NCBI GenBank assembly: GCA_036925085.1 | Contig: JAUPFP010000046.1 | Location: 441,501 to 505,500, forward strand | Origin: Brachycybe producta | Taxonomy: Eukaryota; Arthropoda; Diplopoda; Playtdesmida; Andrognathidae | Reading direction: 5' to 3' | DNA: 64,000 nucleotides | In this document: in pieces, positions 50,096 to 60,595 of the stretch | Layout: each line of letters starts with the position of its first letter | How positions within the stretch are numbered: the stretch's first letter is position 1 | Program-made: the position numbers and the translations under genes | The notes under the pieces: model-generated | Told to the model about the DNA's origin: nothing | Database searches by the model: none | What the model saw: only the letters and a program-made list of their open reading frames with translations

Positions 50096-50537
50096 AGTGA
50101 TCTCATAAGTCTATTGACATTTTGTCTAACGGATTTTCTATTAATAGAAAATGATTGACAAAAGAATCCGAAAATTCGTAGCCCGTGTGACTTTTATTTA
50201 TGAAATTCAATTATACGGCGCGACGTGCAGATGTTCAACGTCGTCATTTTGCACCCAGTTTGTAATAAACTGCAATCCAGACGACAGATGGACGAAAACA
50301 CAATTGAATTGTGAACGCTTAATTAGACAATGCACGCGTAGAAAGAGACACGTGCACAAAAAAAATGACACCCCTCCCCCCTCCCTTCCTTCATCCTCCA
50401 GAATTACAGCCCCTTGCCTCTTAGGTTTAAAAACTAGAAGAGTAATGGTGGTTTTTTTTGTGAGCAGCTGGGTTTTTTGTCTTTGTTTTTTTCTGCAATT
50501 TTAATTGCAAAAGATTAACAATTAAAGAGAAAATTGA

Positions 50538-50712
50538 GTGTTAGAAACTAGAATGGGTAGCTGAAATCACTCAATAGCATTTTAATGTTGTTATCTTTCA
50601 AAATAAACTTTTTATAGAGAAAAAAAGAAGCTTATTTTAAAAGATATATCAAAACATGAAAATAACATCTTTAAAGTGTGAATGAGTTGCCTTTCTAGTT
50701 ATTAAAACACCT
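50538..50712. mobile_element. Main-family palindromic MITE (intergenic)
   Basis: Left arm GTGTTAGAAACTAGAATGGG and right arm TGCCTTTCTAGTTATTAAAA, with inner TTATCTTTCAAAATAAACTT mirrored by AAGCTTATTTTAAAAGATAT. Confidence 0.7.
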
Positions 50713-50782
50713 TTCAATTTCACCTTAAGATGTTTGATGAACAACTGATTTTCGAATTCTTTATTCTTAAGAAGAAATTGAA

Positions 50783-51485
50783 AGTGTTTTTTTTTTTAGA
50801 AACTAGAATCACTTAATTACGGAGCCCTGTAAAGGACAGGCGAGATTTTTTTTTTAAATCTCGACATTTCGACTTTTAATCTGTTTTATTCGGCCATGTT
50901 AATTATGCCATGTTGTGCGCACCATACTCTATTAATTAAATTATTGCTGCTACAAGAGGGCGCTTGTAATAATTTGAAAATTAAGAGTATGGTGCGCGCA
51001 ACATGGCATAATTAACATGACCGAATGACTTTAATCTCGACATTTCGACTTTTAATCTGTTTTATTCGGCCATGTTAATTATGCCATGTTGTGCGCACCA
51101 TACTCTATTAATTAAATTATTGCTGCTACAAGAGGGCGCTTGTAATAATTTGAAAATTAGAGTATGGTGCGCGCAACATGGCATAATTAACATGACCGAA
51201 TGACTTTAATCTCGACATTTCGACTTTTATCGAAATGTCGAGATTAAAGTCGAAATGTCGAGATTAAAGTCGAAATTTCGAGATTTAAAAAAAATCTCGC
51301 ACGTCCTTTACAGGGCTCCGTACTTAATTGTATTTTTCAAAATAAACTTTTTTGTGCATTTTCAAAATGGCCAACTTTGTAAAACAAAAACTAAGAATTT
51401 GAAATTATGCTAAAAAGTTTATTTTAAAAGATACGAACATTCATGTACTCTTAATTAATTCATTTACTCTTCTAGTTTCTAAAGA
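50783..51485. mobile_element. Main-family MITE split by a nested insertion
   Basis: The left piece (TTTTTTAGAAACTAGAATCA, to 50818) and the right piece (from TATTTTTCAAAATAAACTTT at 51331 to CTCTTCTAGTTTCTAAAGAA near 51485) belong to one copy. The 503-bp element at 50819-51321 is inserted between them with an 8-bp duplication. Confidence 0.75.
50819..51321. mobile_element. Palindromic hAT-like element with internal duplication
   Basis: The ends are ACGGAGCCCTGTAAAGGAC and its exact complement GTCCTTTACAGGGCTCCGT. ACTTAATT flanks it at 50811-50818 and 51322-51329, a perfect 8-bp target duplication. Inside, a unit of about 175 bp, itself a palindrome (GGCCATGTTAATTATGCCAT against ATGGCATAATTAACATGACC), occurs twice in tandem. 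TCGAAATGTCGAGATTAAAG repeats follow near the right end. Confidence 0.85.
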
Positions 51486-51586
51486 ACTTCTTAAAAGTTT
51501 TTCATCGGAAACTAGAAAAATTGTCAAAAAGTTTTCAAAAATATCTTAAAAATGGAATTTCAGATAAAGAAAACGAGCAAATCGAA

Positions 51587-54500
51587 ATGAATCCAGTGAA
51601 AGAGAGTCCAGTTTTAGAAAGAAAGAAACCGGACAATGGTCAGTTGGAGGAAGTGGACATGGTATCATCATCATCATCATCAAGTACTGTGGATCTGGAC
51701 ACTGTGATCGCTCAAAGTGTCAACAGTTTCAGTTCCATCAAGGATTCGATTCAAGGAATCTTAGAAAGGCTCAAAGTGACCACAAGTCCAAAAAGAACTG
51801 ACCAACAACAACACACAGTGTCCACCAGTGTCCAGTCTCCAAAGGAAGTAATTGAATCTCCCTGGACACCGTGGTGGTCATCCGAGGAAGACTTAACCCT
51901 TGACCCTTCTGAAGAATCTTTCGATTGGAACTTAACGAATTCCGATCGTTATTTGCGACAATTGATCGATGAGGTCGTCATAACACCGAGTTCGACTCTG
52001 AATGAGTCTTTTAATTCGATTAATGACCCAAATCGGGGTCAATTGACCATTAATCTGACCTCAGATGGACATCAACAACGACATAAATACAGAGCCACTG
52101 ATGTCATTATGGGAAAAGGTCACTTTAAGAGATGATTTCTTCAAACTCTTTTTCTTATTCTTCATTATTTCTTTTCTTTCAGAAGCAAAATTAAAGAGAA
52201 ACTAGAAAGTGTTTTAGAAACTAGAAGAGTAACTCAATCACTTCATGTCTTTTGATATCTTTCAAAATAAACTTTTTATGGACAAAAAATGGTCATTTTT
52301 AAGCTGACATAAAAAAGCTTATTTTGAAAGATATCAAAAAACATGAAAATAAACATTTAAAAGTGATTGAATTACCCTTCTAGTTTCTAAAACACTCATG
52401 TTACTCCTGAAAGACAGGAAATAATTAAGAGTTTGAGAAAAGTTTAGAATTTAAAACAACCTCCAAGTTGAAAAAAATACATAATAAGTTTCAAAATTAA
52501 CTTTTTACAGGTCAACTGAAGTTAGGTCTTTACATTAACAGTGGACTTCTCACCGTTCACGGTAAAACAGATGAAAAATAATTAGTACTGATTACCTCTA
52601 TGAGACGACCACTTTTGTGCCGTAGAAGCCAATGAAAATGAAACTATAACTGGTCGTCTCAAAGAGGGTTATTTTTTTTTTTAAATAAATTTCTATTTTT
52701 AAAACAGTGAAAAAAGCAAAGAAGTTGCAATCGAGAATGAAATCGGAACAAAATATTTGCAACTCTTACGTAAAGGTATACGTAAAATTAAGCATTAAAA
52801 AGTACAGGGTGTTTGCAAATAAAATATCAATTATACATTTTTCAAGGTGGAAATGATTCCGAATTACGAAAGCCGAAGACCAAGTTGCCGAACGATTCTA
52901 ATCAAGAGGACCAATTTTCCTCATTACGACCAGAAATTCTCATTGTTAGTCATTTTTTTTTAAAAATTGTTAATTATGAAAAGATTTATTTTTGCAAGAA
53001 AAATGCAGAAATTCAAGTATTATGTTTTTTAGAATCATATTTTAAAAGAAATTCAATTTGCACATAAAACTAGAAGTGTAAAGGAATCAAGTGGTTGTAT
53101 TTAGATGAGGTTATCTTTTAAAATTAACTTTTTAAGAGCAGTTTAAAAAATAAAATATGTTATAAAGTTTTTAAAAAAAAAAACCCCACAAATCGTCTTT
53201 TTAAAACTGCCATAACAAATTTTATTATGAAAGATATCGTCACAGAAATAAAACCATTTGATTCCTTTACCCCTTCTAGTTTTAAATACAATTTTAATTT
53301 AATTTAAAATATGTTTCTAAAATACATAGTAATTAAATTTCTGCATTTATGTTTAAGTAGACTTTCTTTTTTAAAGTTCTCTCAAATATTTATAATTTTT
53401 TTATATTGAATACGTGTGTAATTTAGTGAATTATTACCTGGAGATGAACGAAAACGTGTTTTTATTTCGGTCTGGAATCGAGATTTTACTAAAAGGTGAG
53501 AGAAAAAAAGGCGGAAAAATGATTAGAATTCGATTAATTAAAAATATTTCTATTCTTGTGTTTCTTCTTGGTAATTAATTGATAATTAGGAACAGTGAAT
53601 TTCTTGGATGTATGTCATTTGGAGTTAAACACATTCTAAACTCTGTAAGTGGTTTTTTTTTCTCTTCAAAGTATCAAATTCAAGAAGGAGAAACTTCGCA
53701 CTTGAACCCTCTAAACAGAGTCCCAAAAGTGAAACCCCTCTAATTTTGTTATGAGTACAAGAGCTTTTCTATGTTTGGAACCCTTGTTAATTAAAGATGA
53801 ATTTCGAATTTGATTATTTCTAACTTTCAGGAACAAAATTAAGAAAAACTAGAAAGTGTTTTTAGAAACTAGAAGGGTGGCTCAATCACTTATTGCAATG
53901 TATGTTCATGTTGAAATCTTTCAAAATAAAGTTTTTATAGAAACAAAAATTAAAAATACCAGAGTTAGTTTTCAAACTGACATAAAAAGCTTATTTTGAA
54001 AGATATGAACAGGAAAATACCGGTAAGTGATTGAGCAATCCTTCTAGTTTCTAAATGACATTCAAGTTTCACTTAATTTTGCACCTAAAACCTAGAGTTG
54101 TCAGCGTTCGAGGAACCTTTAAGCTTAAAGCCTAAAGGTTAACAGCTTAAGTTGCTGTTTTTTTTTGCAGAAATTATGCAAATTTTTACTGCGAATTCTA
54201 ATTTTAAATGATTTTTTTCTAAAAATTAATTTATCAGGAAATCTGCGGTTGGTTTCGGATTTTAACTGAAATACTAGGAAAAGTTAAACATTTTGCAGCA
54301 AAACCGAAAAAAATCACAACTTTAATGAAAAAAGGTTAATAAAACTGATTTAATAAAGGTCGTTGAATTTGAGACTTGAGACTTGAGAATTGAGAGATTT
54401 TGTTCAAATTTCTATATTTTAGTTGGAACCGTTTCCAATATGACACCAGTTAAACCTGACACAAGTCAGGCACGAATGTATCTGAAAACAAAAAGTTCTG

Positions 54501-54706
54501 AGACAGTGAATGAAGTCACATGTGTCAGGAACCAAACCAATGAAAAGAAAGAGAAAAAAATGGGGGGAACGGTTCTAGTCCAAGCCCAAATCGAATCCAT
54601 TCCCAGAAAGGCCCTTGAAGAGAGAAACTCTTGGACGCCTGATTGGAGGGCAACTACCCACATGAGTGACAACAAGGAAAACGACCCACTACCACTCACT
54701 TTTTAA
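51587..54706 (+). CDS. C2-domain protein with an RGS3-like C2 domain
   Basis: Exons: 51587-52118 (acceptor at 51564), 52511-52561, 52708-52775, 52847-52944, 53427-53495, 53590-53644, 54238-54334 and 54423-54706, for 417 residues if the first ATG of the first exon is used. The N-terminal about 180 residues are serine-rich and unrecognised, with PWTPWWSSEEDL. Then comes one C2 domain (about 180-325): GQLKLGLYINSGLLTV, NSYVKVEMIPN, RVFISVWNRDF, FLGCMSFGVKHIL and EICGWFRIL. This order closely follows the C2 domain of RGS3. The strands are encoded by exons of only 17-33 codons. The usual C2 Asp ligands look sparse, so Ca2+-independent binding is possible. The tail is basic and polar; no PDZ or RGS domain is visible before the stop. 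An upstream exon is possible. Confidence 0.8.
52207..52398. mobile_element. Main-family palindromic MITE in the C2 gene
   Basis: A near-consensus copy: AGTGTTTTAGAAACTAGAAG on the left and CCTTCTAGTTTCTAAAACAC on the right, with GATATCTTTCAAAATAAACT / GCTTATTTTGAAAGATATC inside. The tip CTTTCAGAAGCAAAATTAAA precedes it. It fills the 392-bp intron 52119-52510. Confidence 0.8.
53066..53285. mobile_element. Diverged main-family MITE in the C2 gene
   Basis: AAAACTAGAAGTGTAAAGGA and its partner TCCTTTACCCCTTCTAGTTT form the arms. The inner pair is TTATCTTTTAAAATTAAC / TTTATTATGAAAGATAT. It lies in the 482-bp intron 52945-53426. Confidence 0.65.
53848..54064. mobile_element. Main-family palindromic MITE in the C2 gene
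   Basis: AGTGTTTTTAGAAACTAGAA and ATCCTTCTAGTTTCTAAATG form the arms. The tip TTCAGGAACAAAATTAAGAA precedes, and CACCTAAAACCTAGAGTTGT follows. It lies in the 593-bp intron 53645-54237, which also holds a fragment of the CTTGAACCCTCTAAACAG dispersed repeat (53700). Confidence 0.75.
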
Positions 54707-55597
54707 AATGAAGATGAAAACAACAGCAACGCCACCTATCCATGACAGCCCACAGACCCACAATGTAAGTCAATTTAATATATATTTTCTATATTTTGAC
54801 ATTCAGTGTGAATCATATTTGAATTTTGAATAACTACTCCCTGTATGCGACTCGGAGGAGGCCTATGGCAGAGGGACCATAGAAATGAAACGTTTAAAAA
54901 CCTCTTATCAGATACCATAACAATATTCTCCTTTATGCAAATGTCAAACTCGGCTGATTAGAACTTTTTGAATTACCCCACCACCTCAGAGCCTAATAAA
55001 GGATTAAAATGTGGTGGGGGAGTGAGGGGGTCATGACGTCACTGTGTGAATCACTTTATTTGCATAACTTATGCAAATTAAGAGAAGATTTAAAAATATC
55101 TCAAGACATTTTCTACTGGTTTTTTTCTCTTTCATAATAATAGCTTGTTAAGAGGGTGGGAGGAGCTTAAAAACATCCATTTTTGACTTTTAAAGTGGGT
55201 GTAAGGGAGGGGTGTAAGGTGAGGTATAAGTGGGGGAAGGGTGTAAATGTGGGTGAGAGAATCTCATCATCAATTGTTATCACGTTCAAAGCAATTTTTA
55301 GAGTTCATTTGCCATTCTAATGACAAACCCGTGGTTTGAAAACCATTGTTAAAAAAAGGCTTAACAAACATTCAGGAAAAAAAAAGGACAAAAGAATTAT
55401 GTTGAAGGTGTTGGGACCCAAACCCCAATTTAGAAACCTGTTTTTCATAAATAAGACCATCCATTGTTAGGTATTCACAGGCAAATTAAAAATCACACAA
55501 ATACACACAGACAGATAGATGTTGGGTTCAATTTGCGGCTTTTGACCAATTATTTAAAATGAAAAGCCTTGAATGTGTGAAGAAATTGAAAATTACT

Positions 55598-55772
55598 TTT
55601 TTTTAGAAACTAGAAGAGTAACTCAATCACTTTGTGATATCTTTCAAAATAAACTTTTTATGTGCGTTTGAAAATGATCCAACTTATATTGCAGACAACA
55701 TTATATTTTAAGTTTGAATCTATGAAAGGTTTAAGTGATTGAGCTACCCTTCTAGTATTTAAAACACTTTCT
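55598..55772. mobile_element. Main-family palindromic MITE (intergenic)
   Basis: TTTTTTAGAAACTAGAAGAG and GCTACCCTTCTAGTATTTAA form the arms; ATATCTTTCAAAATAAACTT is intact on the left. The tip TTACTGTTCTGAAAGAACGG follows. Confidence 0.7.
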
Positions 55773-56037
55773 AGTTTCTCTTTAACTTTACTGTTCTGAA
55801 AGAACGGAAATAACCAAAGAGTTCAGTAACACAGCTGTTTATAATCCATCTTAAGTGATTCCATTTGTTTTTCTAGTATCTTAAAAAAAAAACACTTCAA
55901 ATTCTTATCTTGCTATTTTTTGCAAAATCTAATATAAGAAAATATAACATAATGCCGCGTTTATGGTCAGATCTTTCATCGAGATCACTTTTTTTTTCCT
56001 CTTCTAATCTGTGTATTATTTTGAATACAAAATATCT

Positions 56038-56330
56038 AATACCTAGTAGACACACCTCATAATTTAAATGCATTTAAATGCAATAAACGTGTTCTACAGA
56101 GCCCTGTGAAGGACAAACAAACAATATGTCGTCGAATTCAATTTATTCAGTTAATTAATCAGAAAATATTCAGTTAATTAACTTAAATATAATTTATATA
56201 AACTATTGATTTAGTATTTCAATTTAAAATATTAAAAATAAAGTCAGTTTTTAATTTGGAAAAATGTCCTCAACTGGATTCCGTATAATTCACCTAAACA
56301 CATTTAATTTGAATTCATTTAACTCATGTG
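56038..56330. repeat. Dispersed 300-bp repeat, copy 1
   Basis: Shares ATAAACGTGTTCTACAGAGC, GTGAAGGACAAACAAACAAT and AACTGGATTCCGTATAATTC with 62918-63200 in the same order. It contains CAGAGCCCTGTGAAGGAC, which resembles the end of the palindromic element at 50819-51321. Confidence 0.75.
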
Positions 56331-56846
56331 TGAGTACAAGGTATAAGAGATGTGGCCCATTAGTGGTACAATAATTGTAAGATAATATTTTTGTTGATAT
56401 TTTAAACAAAGAAATATTCAATTGTTTTTTTTTTTTTGGTCTCCGACCATCTTTTGTTGTTTTCGTTGGATTCTCTGTTTTTCTCCCCCTGAAATGTGTT
56501 TCTATAAATAATTTCCGATTCCTCTCTTCTCACTTTTCGGATCTAAGTTTAGAGAAGAATGTCATGGGTTCAAGAATGGGATTTATTTAAGAACATCAAG
56601 AATCATAAACTAAGATGATTATAATACATATAAGATCAATATGATGTTTTATGTGACCAAACAGTAATTTATTTTGGTCAGAAATAGGTACAAATGGAAA
56701 TTTGAATCAATTTGATTTAAGAAAAAGACGAAACACAAATGTTTTTTTTTGTGGTAAATTTTGTATCTTTCTTGGATTTGAGAAATAGTTTATTACGAAA
56801 AACCAAATTAAGTATATTTGTTAATTGTGCTTTTTGCCATATAATA

Positions 56847-57386
56847 CAGAGTGATTCAAAAAGAAGGAGCATATTTCAACCATTTATTTCTTCCAAACTA
56901 CAAAAGATAGAAATATAATTCCAACGTTCCTGGACAGAGAAAAGTTCAAAATTTGAACAGTCCGCGTGGAAGTTCCAGAAGTCCTGAATAACATCATTCC
57001 AGGACGTTGGATTGGAAGAGGAGGAGCAGAAGATCAACTTCTTCGCCGGTGGCCTTCCAGGTCACCAGACCTTACTTCCTGTGATTTTTATCTGTGGGGT
57101 TACGTAAAAGACCGTGTTTTTGTCCCCCCTATGCCTGACACTCTTCAAGATCTGCGACATCGAATTGTTGAAGCTGTGAATTCGATAACTAGAGAACAGC
57201 TGATTCGTGTGGGGCAAGAAATGAGCCACCGTTTTGATATTTGTCGTGTAACACATGGTGCCCATATTGAGTGCATAAAAAATTTGAACTTTTCTCTGTC
57301 CAGGAACGTTGGAATTATATTTCTATCTTTTGTAGTTTGGAAGAAATAAATGGTTGAAATATGCTCCTTCTTTTTGAATAACCCTG
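56847..57386 (+). mobile_element. Internally deleted mariner-type (IS630/Tc1) transposon
   Basis: Inverted repeats of about 110 bp begin CAGAGTGATTCAAAAAGAAG and end with the complement of CAGGGTTATTCAAAAAGAAG, flanked by TA. Between them an open frame (56966-57349) keeps only the C-terminal part of a transposase: RWIGRGG, WPSRSPDLTSCDFYLWGYVK (the last catalytic acid region) and TLQDLRHRIVEAVNSITREQ. The DNA-binding domain and earlier catalytic aspartates are gone. At 540 bp with intact ends, it is a non-autonomous derivative. Confidence 0.88.
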
Positions 57387-57487
57387 TATATACAATACAA
57401 AACTAATAAATTTAAATTATATTTTGCATTTTTGACTATTTGCTATTTGCATAAAAGTTTTTTTAGCCTTAATGATAATTGAAGCGT

Positions 57488-58190
57488 GCATTTCTAAAAA
57501 CGTTGTAAACGCCAACATTTAAATTTTTCAGGAGATAGGAAAAAACAAACTTTCTACTAAACTAAATTACATTAAAGACATAAAATATTGAAATACAATT
57601 TACAGGAAGCTGAGAAATGAAGAAAAATGGGATCAGTATTAGAATATTTTTTAAAAAAATATCTTAAACTTCACTTCAGTTTAAAAAAAACGTTGTAAAT
57701 GCCAACAAGCAGGTTGTCACTACAGGCAGTTAGAAATCGGGGAGAACTTCAGTTGGCTCTGCCCTAGTTATGACGACCGGCAACTTCTAATTGGTTTGTT
57801 GCGTGGTTCGACGTTGAAAAGGGCGGAACATGTGAAGTCAGACTACATAACCAACCAATTAGAAGTTGCCGGTCGTCATAAAAAGGGCGGAGCCAACTGA
57901 AGTTCTCTCCGATTTCTAACTGCCTGTGGTTGCCACTCTAGTGACATTGTTGGCATTTACAACGTGACTATAGTCACTAAGTGACTGGCCAAGTTGCCAT
58001 TCGAATTGCTATTGGCTGTTACAACGTTATGATTTGCACAACAATTCTACTAGTTTTTTTTACTGCTAGGAACAGCACTTTCACGACGAGCAAATATCCC
58101 TGTCAAAAAAGCATGGCGTTTACAACCCATTTTCGATTAAAAACGTATTTCACCCACCATTATGTGGCATTTACAACGTTTTAGAAATGC
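57488..58190. mobile_element. Palindromic element with GCATTTCTAAAAACGTTGTA ends, containing a nested MITE
   Basis: GCATTTCTAAAAACGTTGTA at the left is mirrored by TACAACGTTTTAGAAATGC at the right. CGTTGTAAATGCCAACA recurs at 57691 and inverted at 57950. The MITE at 57722-57927 sits inside that inner pair. Confidence 0.65.
57722..57927. mobile_element. Palindromic MITE (AGTTAGAAATCGG family), copy 2
   Basis: ACAGGCAGTTAGAAATCGGG at the left and CCGATTTCTAACTGCCTGT at the right. It shares GGCTCTGCCC, GGCAACTTCTAATTGG and GAAAAGGGCGGAACATG with the copy at 47714-47915. Confidence 0.8.
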
Positions 58191-58674
58191 AATGTATGTT
58201 TTAGATTTACTACAGAAATATATACTAGACATAATTACATATACCTAACATGAATCATACTAGAGACCGACATTTTGTATATAAAAAAAAGCAAAATTGA
58301 GGCCAAGTAGCACAGCCCATCGAGCTAATAAACAAGCCCCACAAAGCCAGTAAGGTCCATGAGAATCATGAAACTCTACATGGTCCAATGGGAAATGAGG
58401 CCCATCCAGGCCAAAAATCAAACACAATAATAACACACATTATTATACTTGTAATATAAGACAAATGTCAATACAATTTCCGATATGGATGATGATGGAT
58501 TTTAAATTAGATTTCTAACTCATGATGAGAGAAAATCGAGAAAAAAAAACAATTTAAGGAGGAACCACCCCCCCCCCCCCCCCTTAATATTGAACATGTG
58601 GATTTTTTTGGGTGTCAGTTTCATTTTTTTTTTTGGAGAAAAAAATAACAACAACAACAACAAAAAACATGTTT

Positions 58675-58772
58675 TCTCTCTATCTCTCTATCTTTCTCTC
58701 TCTCTCTCTTTCTCTATCTTTCTCTCTCTATCTCTCTTTCTCTCTCTATATATCTATATCTCTCTCTCTCTT

Positions 58773-58803
<31 letters not shown>

Positions 58804-58835
58804 CTCTCTTTATCTCTCTCTCTCTCTCTCTATCA
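58675..58835. repeat. CT / CTAT microsatellite
   Basis: About 160 bp of TCTCTCTCTA-type simple sequence. Two overlapping frames stay open across it only because of the repeat. Confidence 0.9.
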
Positions 58836-59854
58836 TTTACTCCGAAGAAGAAGAAGAAGAAGGAAGAAAAAAAACCTCTAAAAGAGTAGAAAAAACCCTT
58901 AGAAAGTAACTGATGAAAAATAAACTTGTTAGATTTCTTTCTATGACTTTATTACTCTTACCCTCCCTCCCCCCCACACTTTTTAACTACTTAGTAGAAG
59001 AAGAAGAAGAAAATCACGTGCAAGGAACGAGTCTTAATATGGGAGCACGTGTTTCTATGTTGAGAATCACGATTTTGCATCATGACGGAGGCCCTCTGAG
59101 GCACTTTTATGTCCAATAAGGAAGTAGTAGTGGACAGTGGTCATCCATATATTATTATGCAATTTAGAAGCAATGTGTTAGGCGTTTGTAAAGTTAACCA
59201 TTTTAAAATGAGAAATAGATACAGTGAGTGATAGTAATAAATTTAAATCCTTATTCTAACACCCTGTAGCTATTTTTTCTTTTTCGACGGCCATCTTGGT
59301 ATTTTTTGGTTGGTTTCACAGTTTTCTTGGTTCTCATCCAAAATACAAAATTGCAACAACAACAAAAAAAAAAGATCTCAAAAAAAGAGATTCATTAGAG
59401 GCTATAAGAAATGACGTCACAAATAGTAGAAGAAGAAAAAAAAAACTTTTATTTGGAAGTTGTATAAATTGGAAGAACATCAAAATAAGCAACAAGAAAG
59501 TGCTAAAGGCTAAAAGGTGAAGCACAAGAAGACATCTTGGATTTATATCACAATATTCACTATTTGTTTGTTTTTTGATAAAATTTGCAATTTTGCTAAA
59601 CAAAGAGAAAAAAAAATAGACAAAACTTTTTATCTATTTTTTCTCAGAATTTTATTTTCAATTCAATTCAAATGAGTGCCAATTCGCCTAAACAAATATA
59701 AAAAAGACCTATTATAAAGAAGAAGAACAAATGTTGATTCAACTTTTTGTTTGGTTTTCTTAAAATTCTATTTTGGATAAATAATAACATAGTCAATTGA
59801 GAAGAACTCTTATTGTTTGTTTGTTTGTTTGCGTAAACTGGACAATTGGACATA

Positions 59855-59968
59855 ATGATGACCGCATTGAAAAGAAAGTTGCGGTCAAGACGTCGGTCAA
59901 TTTCTAAGAAAGAAATTCGAACAAAGGAATTCGAAAGTTCTGACGTTGTTGAAATTACAGATGATTCG
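59855..59968 (+). CDS. Probable first coding exon of an unidentified gene (continues right)
   Basis: ATGATG at 59855 opens 38 codons (MMTALKRKLRSRRRSISKKE, then EFESSDVVEITDDS), ending in phase 0 at a good donor TCG|GTGAGAG. The peptide is basic and then acidic, as in a nuclear protein's N-terminus. Codon choice resembles the other exons here. No downstream exon was recognised in the repeat-rich 60-64 kb, so the gene would need a long first intron. I do not recognise the family. Confidence 0.4.
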
Positions 59969-60087
59969 GTGAGAGAAACTCCCCCCCCCCTTTCTAAACA
60001 TCATCATTTTACATTTTAAACGATTTTCTCTTTTCTCTTGACTATTTTTTGTCTTTTAGGTGTAAAACGAAGAATTAATCTGAATTT

Positions 60088-60306
60088 GTTTTATAAAGTA
60101 GAAGAGTAGCTCAATCACTTTAAGAGTAGGCCTATTTTTTTTCATATTTGATATCTTTCAAAATAAACTTTTCATCTCAGTTTGAAAAGGACGTTTTTTT
60201 TACAAATTTATGTCTATAAAAAGTTTATTTTGAAAGAGATCAAAAAGATTGAAAATACCTTCTCTTTAAGTGATTGAGATTACCCTTCTAGTTTCTAAAA
60301 AAATAC
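60088..60306. mobile_element. Main-family palindromic MITE
   Basis: TTTATAAAGTAGAAGAGTAG on the left and TACCCTTCTAGTTTCTAAAA on the right, with GATATCTTTCAAAATAAACT / GTTTATTTTGAAAGAGATC inside. The tip TGTCTTTTAGGTGTAAAACG precedes it. Confidence 0.7.
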
Positions 60307-60595
60307 TTTCAAGTTGCTCTTCTGAATCAAGAGTCCGAAAATCGTTTTTTTCTTCTTCATAAAACCATCTTAATTAATTAATAATTAATTACATAAAATA
60401 TATTACATTAATCAATAATTTTGAAATTATAATTCAGTTTAATAATTAATAATAATTCAAATTATATTTTTAAATACAATTATAGGCCTAATTACAAAAT
60501 AAACCATTAACTTAAATTAAGGAATATATTTTAAAAATTTACAACATATTATTTTAAAATCAAATATAAGTCTGAGGCCTCATATATAAAAATAG

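Larger units (their letters stand above)
47052..51563. other. Repeat-rich region between GAPVD1 and the C2-domain gene
   Basis: Contents in order are the AT-rich GAPVD1 3' flank, a palindromic MITE (47714-47915), and a possible non-coding exon ending at a strong donor ATA|GTAAGTAAC (48038). Then come main-family MITE copies (48488-48672, 50538-50710, 50783-51485), a TTATTATTA microsatellite (49105-49152), AGG repeats (49265-49305), a hairpin with ends GCCACGTTTATAGT / ACTATAAACGTAGC (49479-49593), a second hairpin (49621-49705) and a 33-bp minisatellite. No confident coding exon was seen. Confidence 0.5.
54707..59854. other. Transposon-rich intergenic region
   Basis: Contents are a main-family MITE (55598-55772), one copy of a dispersed 300-bp repeat (56038-56330), a mariner-type remnant (56847-57386) and a nested palindromic complex (57488-58190). 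A poly-C tract lies at 58568 and a CT/CTAT microsatellite at 58675-58835, with polypurine stretches (58850, 59000). No confident exon was seen. Confidence 0.5.

Noticed and set aside
52813-53067. 84-residue open frame starting MQIKYQLYIF
   Set aside because: It is a wrong-frame reading of C2-gene exon 52847-52944; the correct frame begins VEMIPNYESRR and joins its neighbours.
58590-58889. Leucine/serine-rich open frames
   Set aside because: Translations of the CT/CTAT microsatellite.
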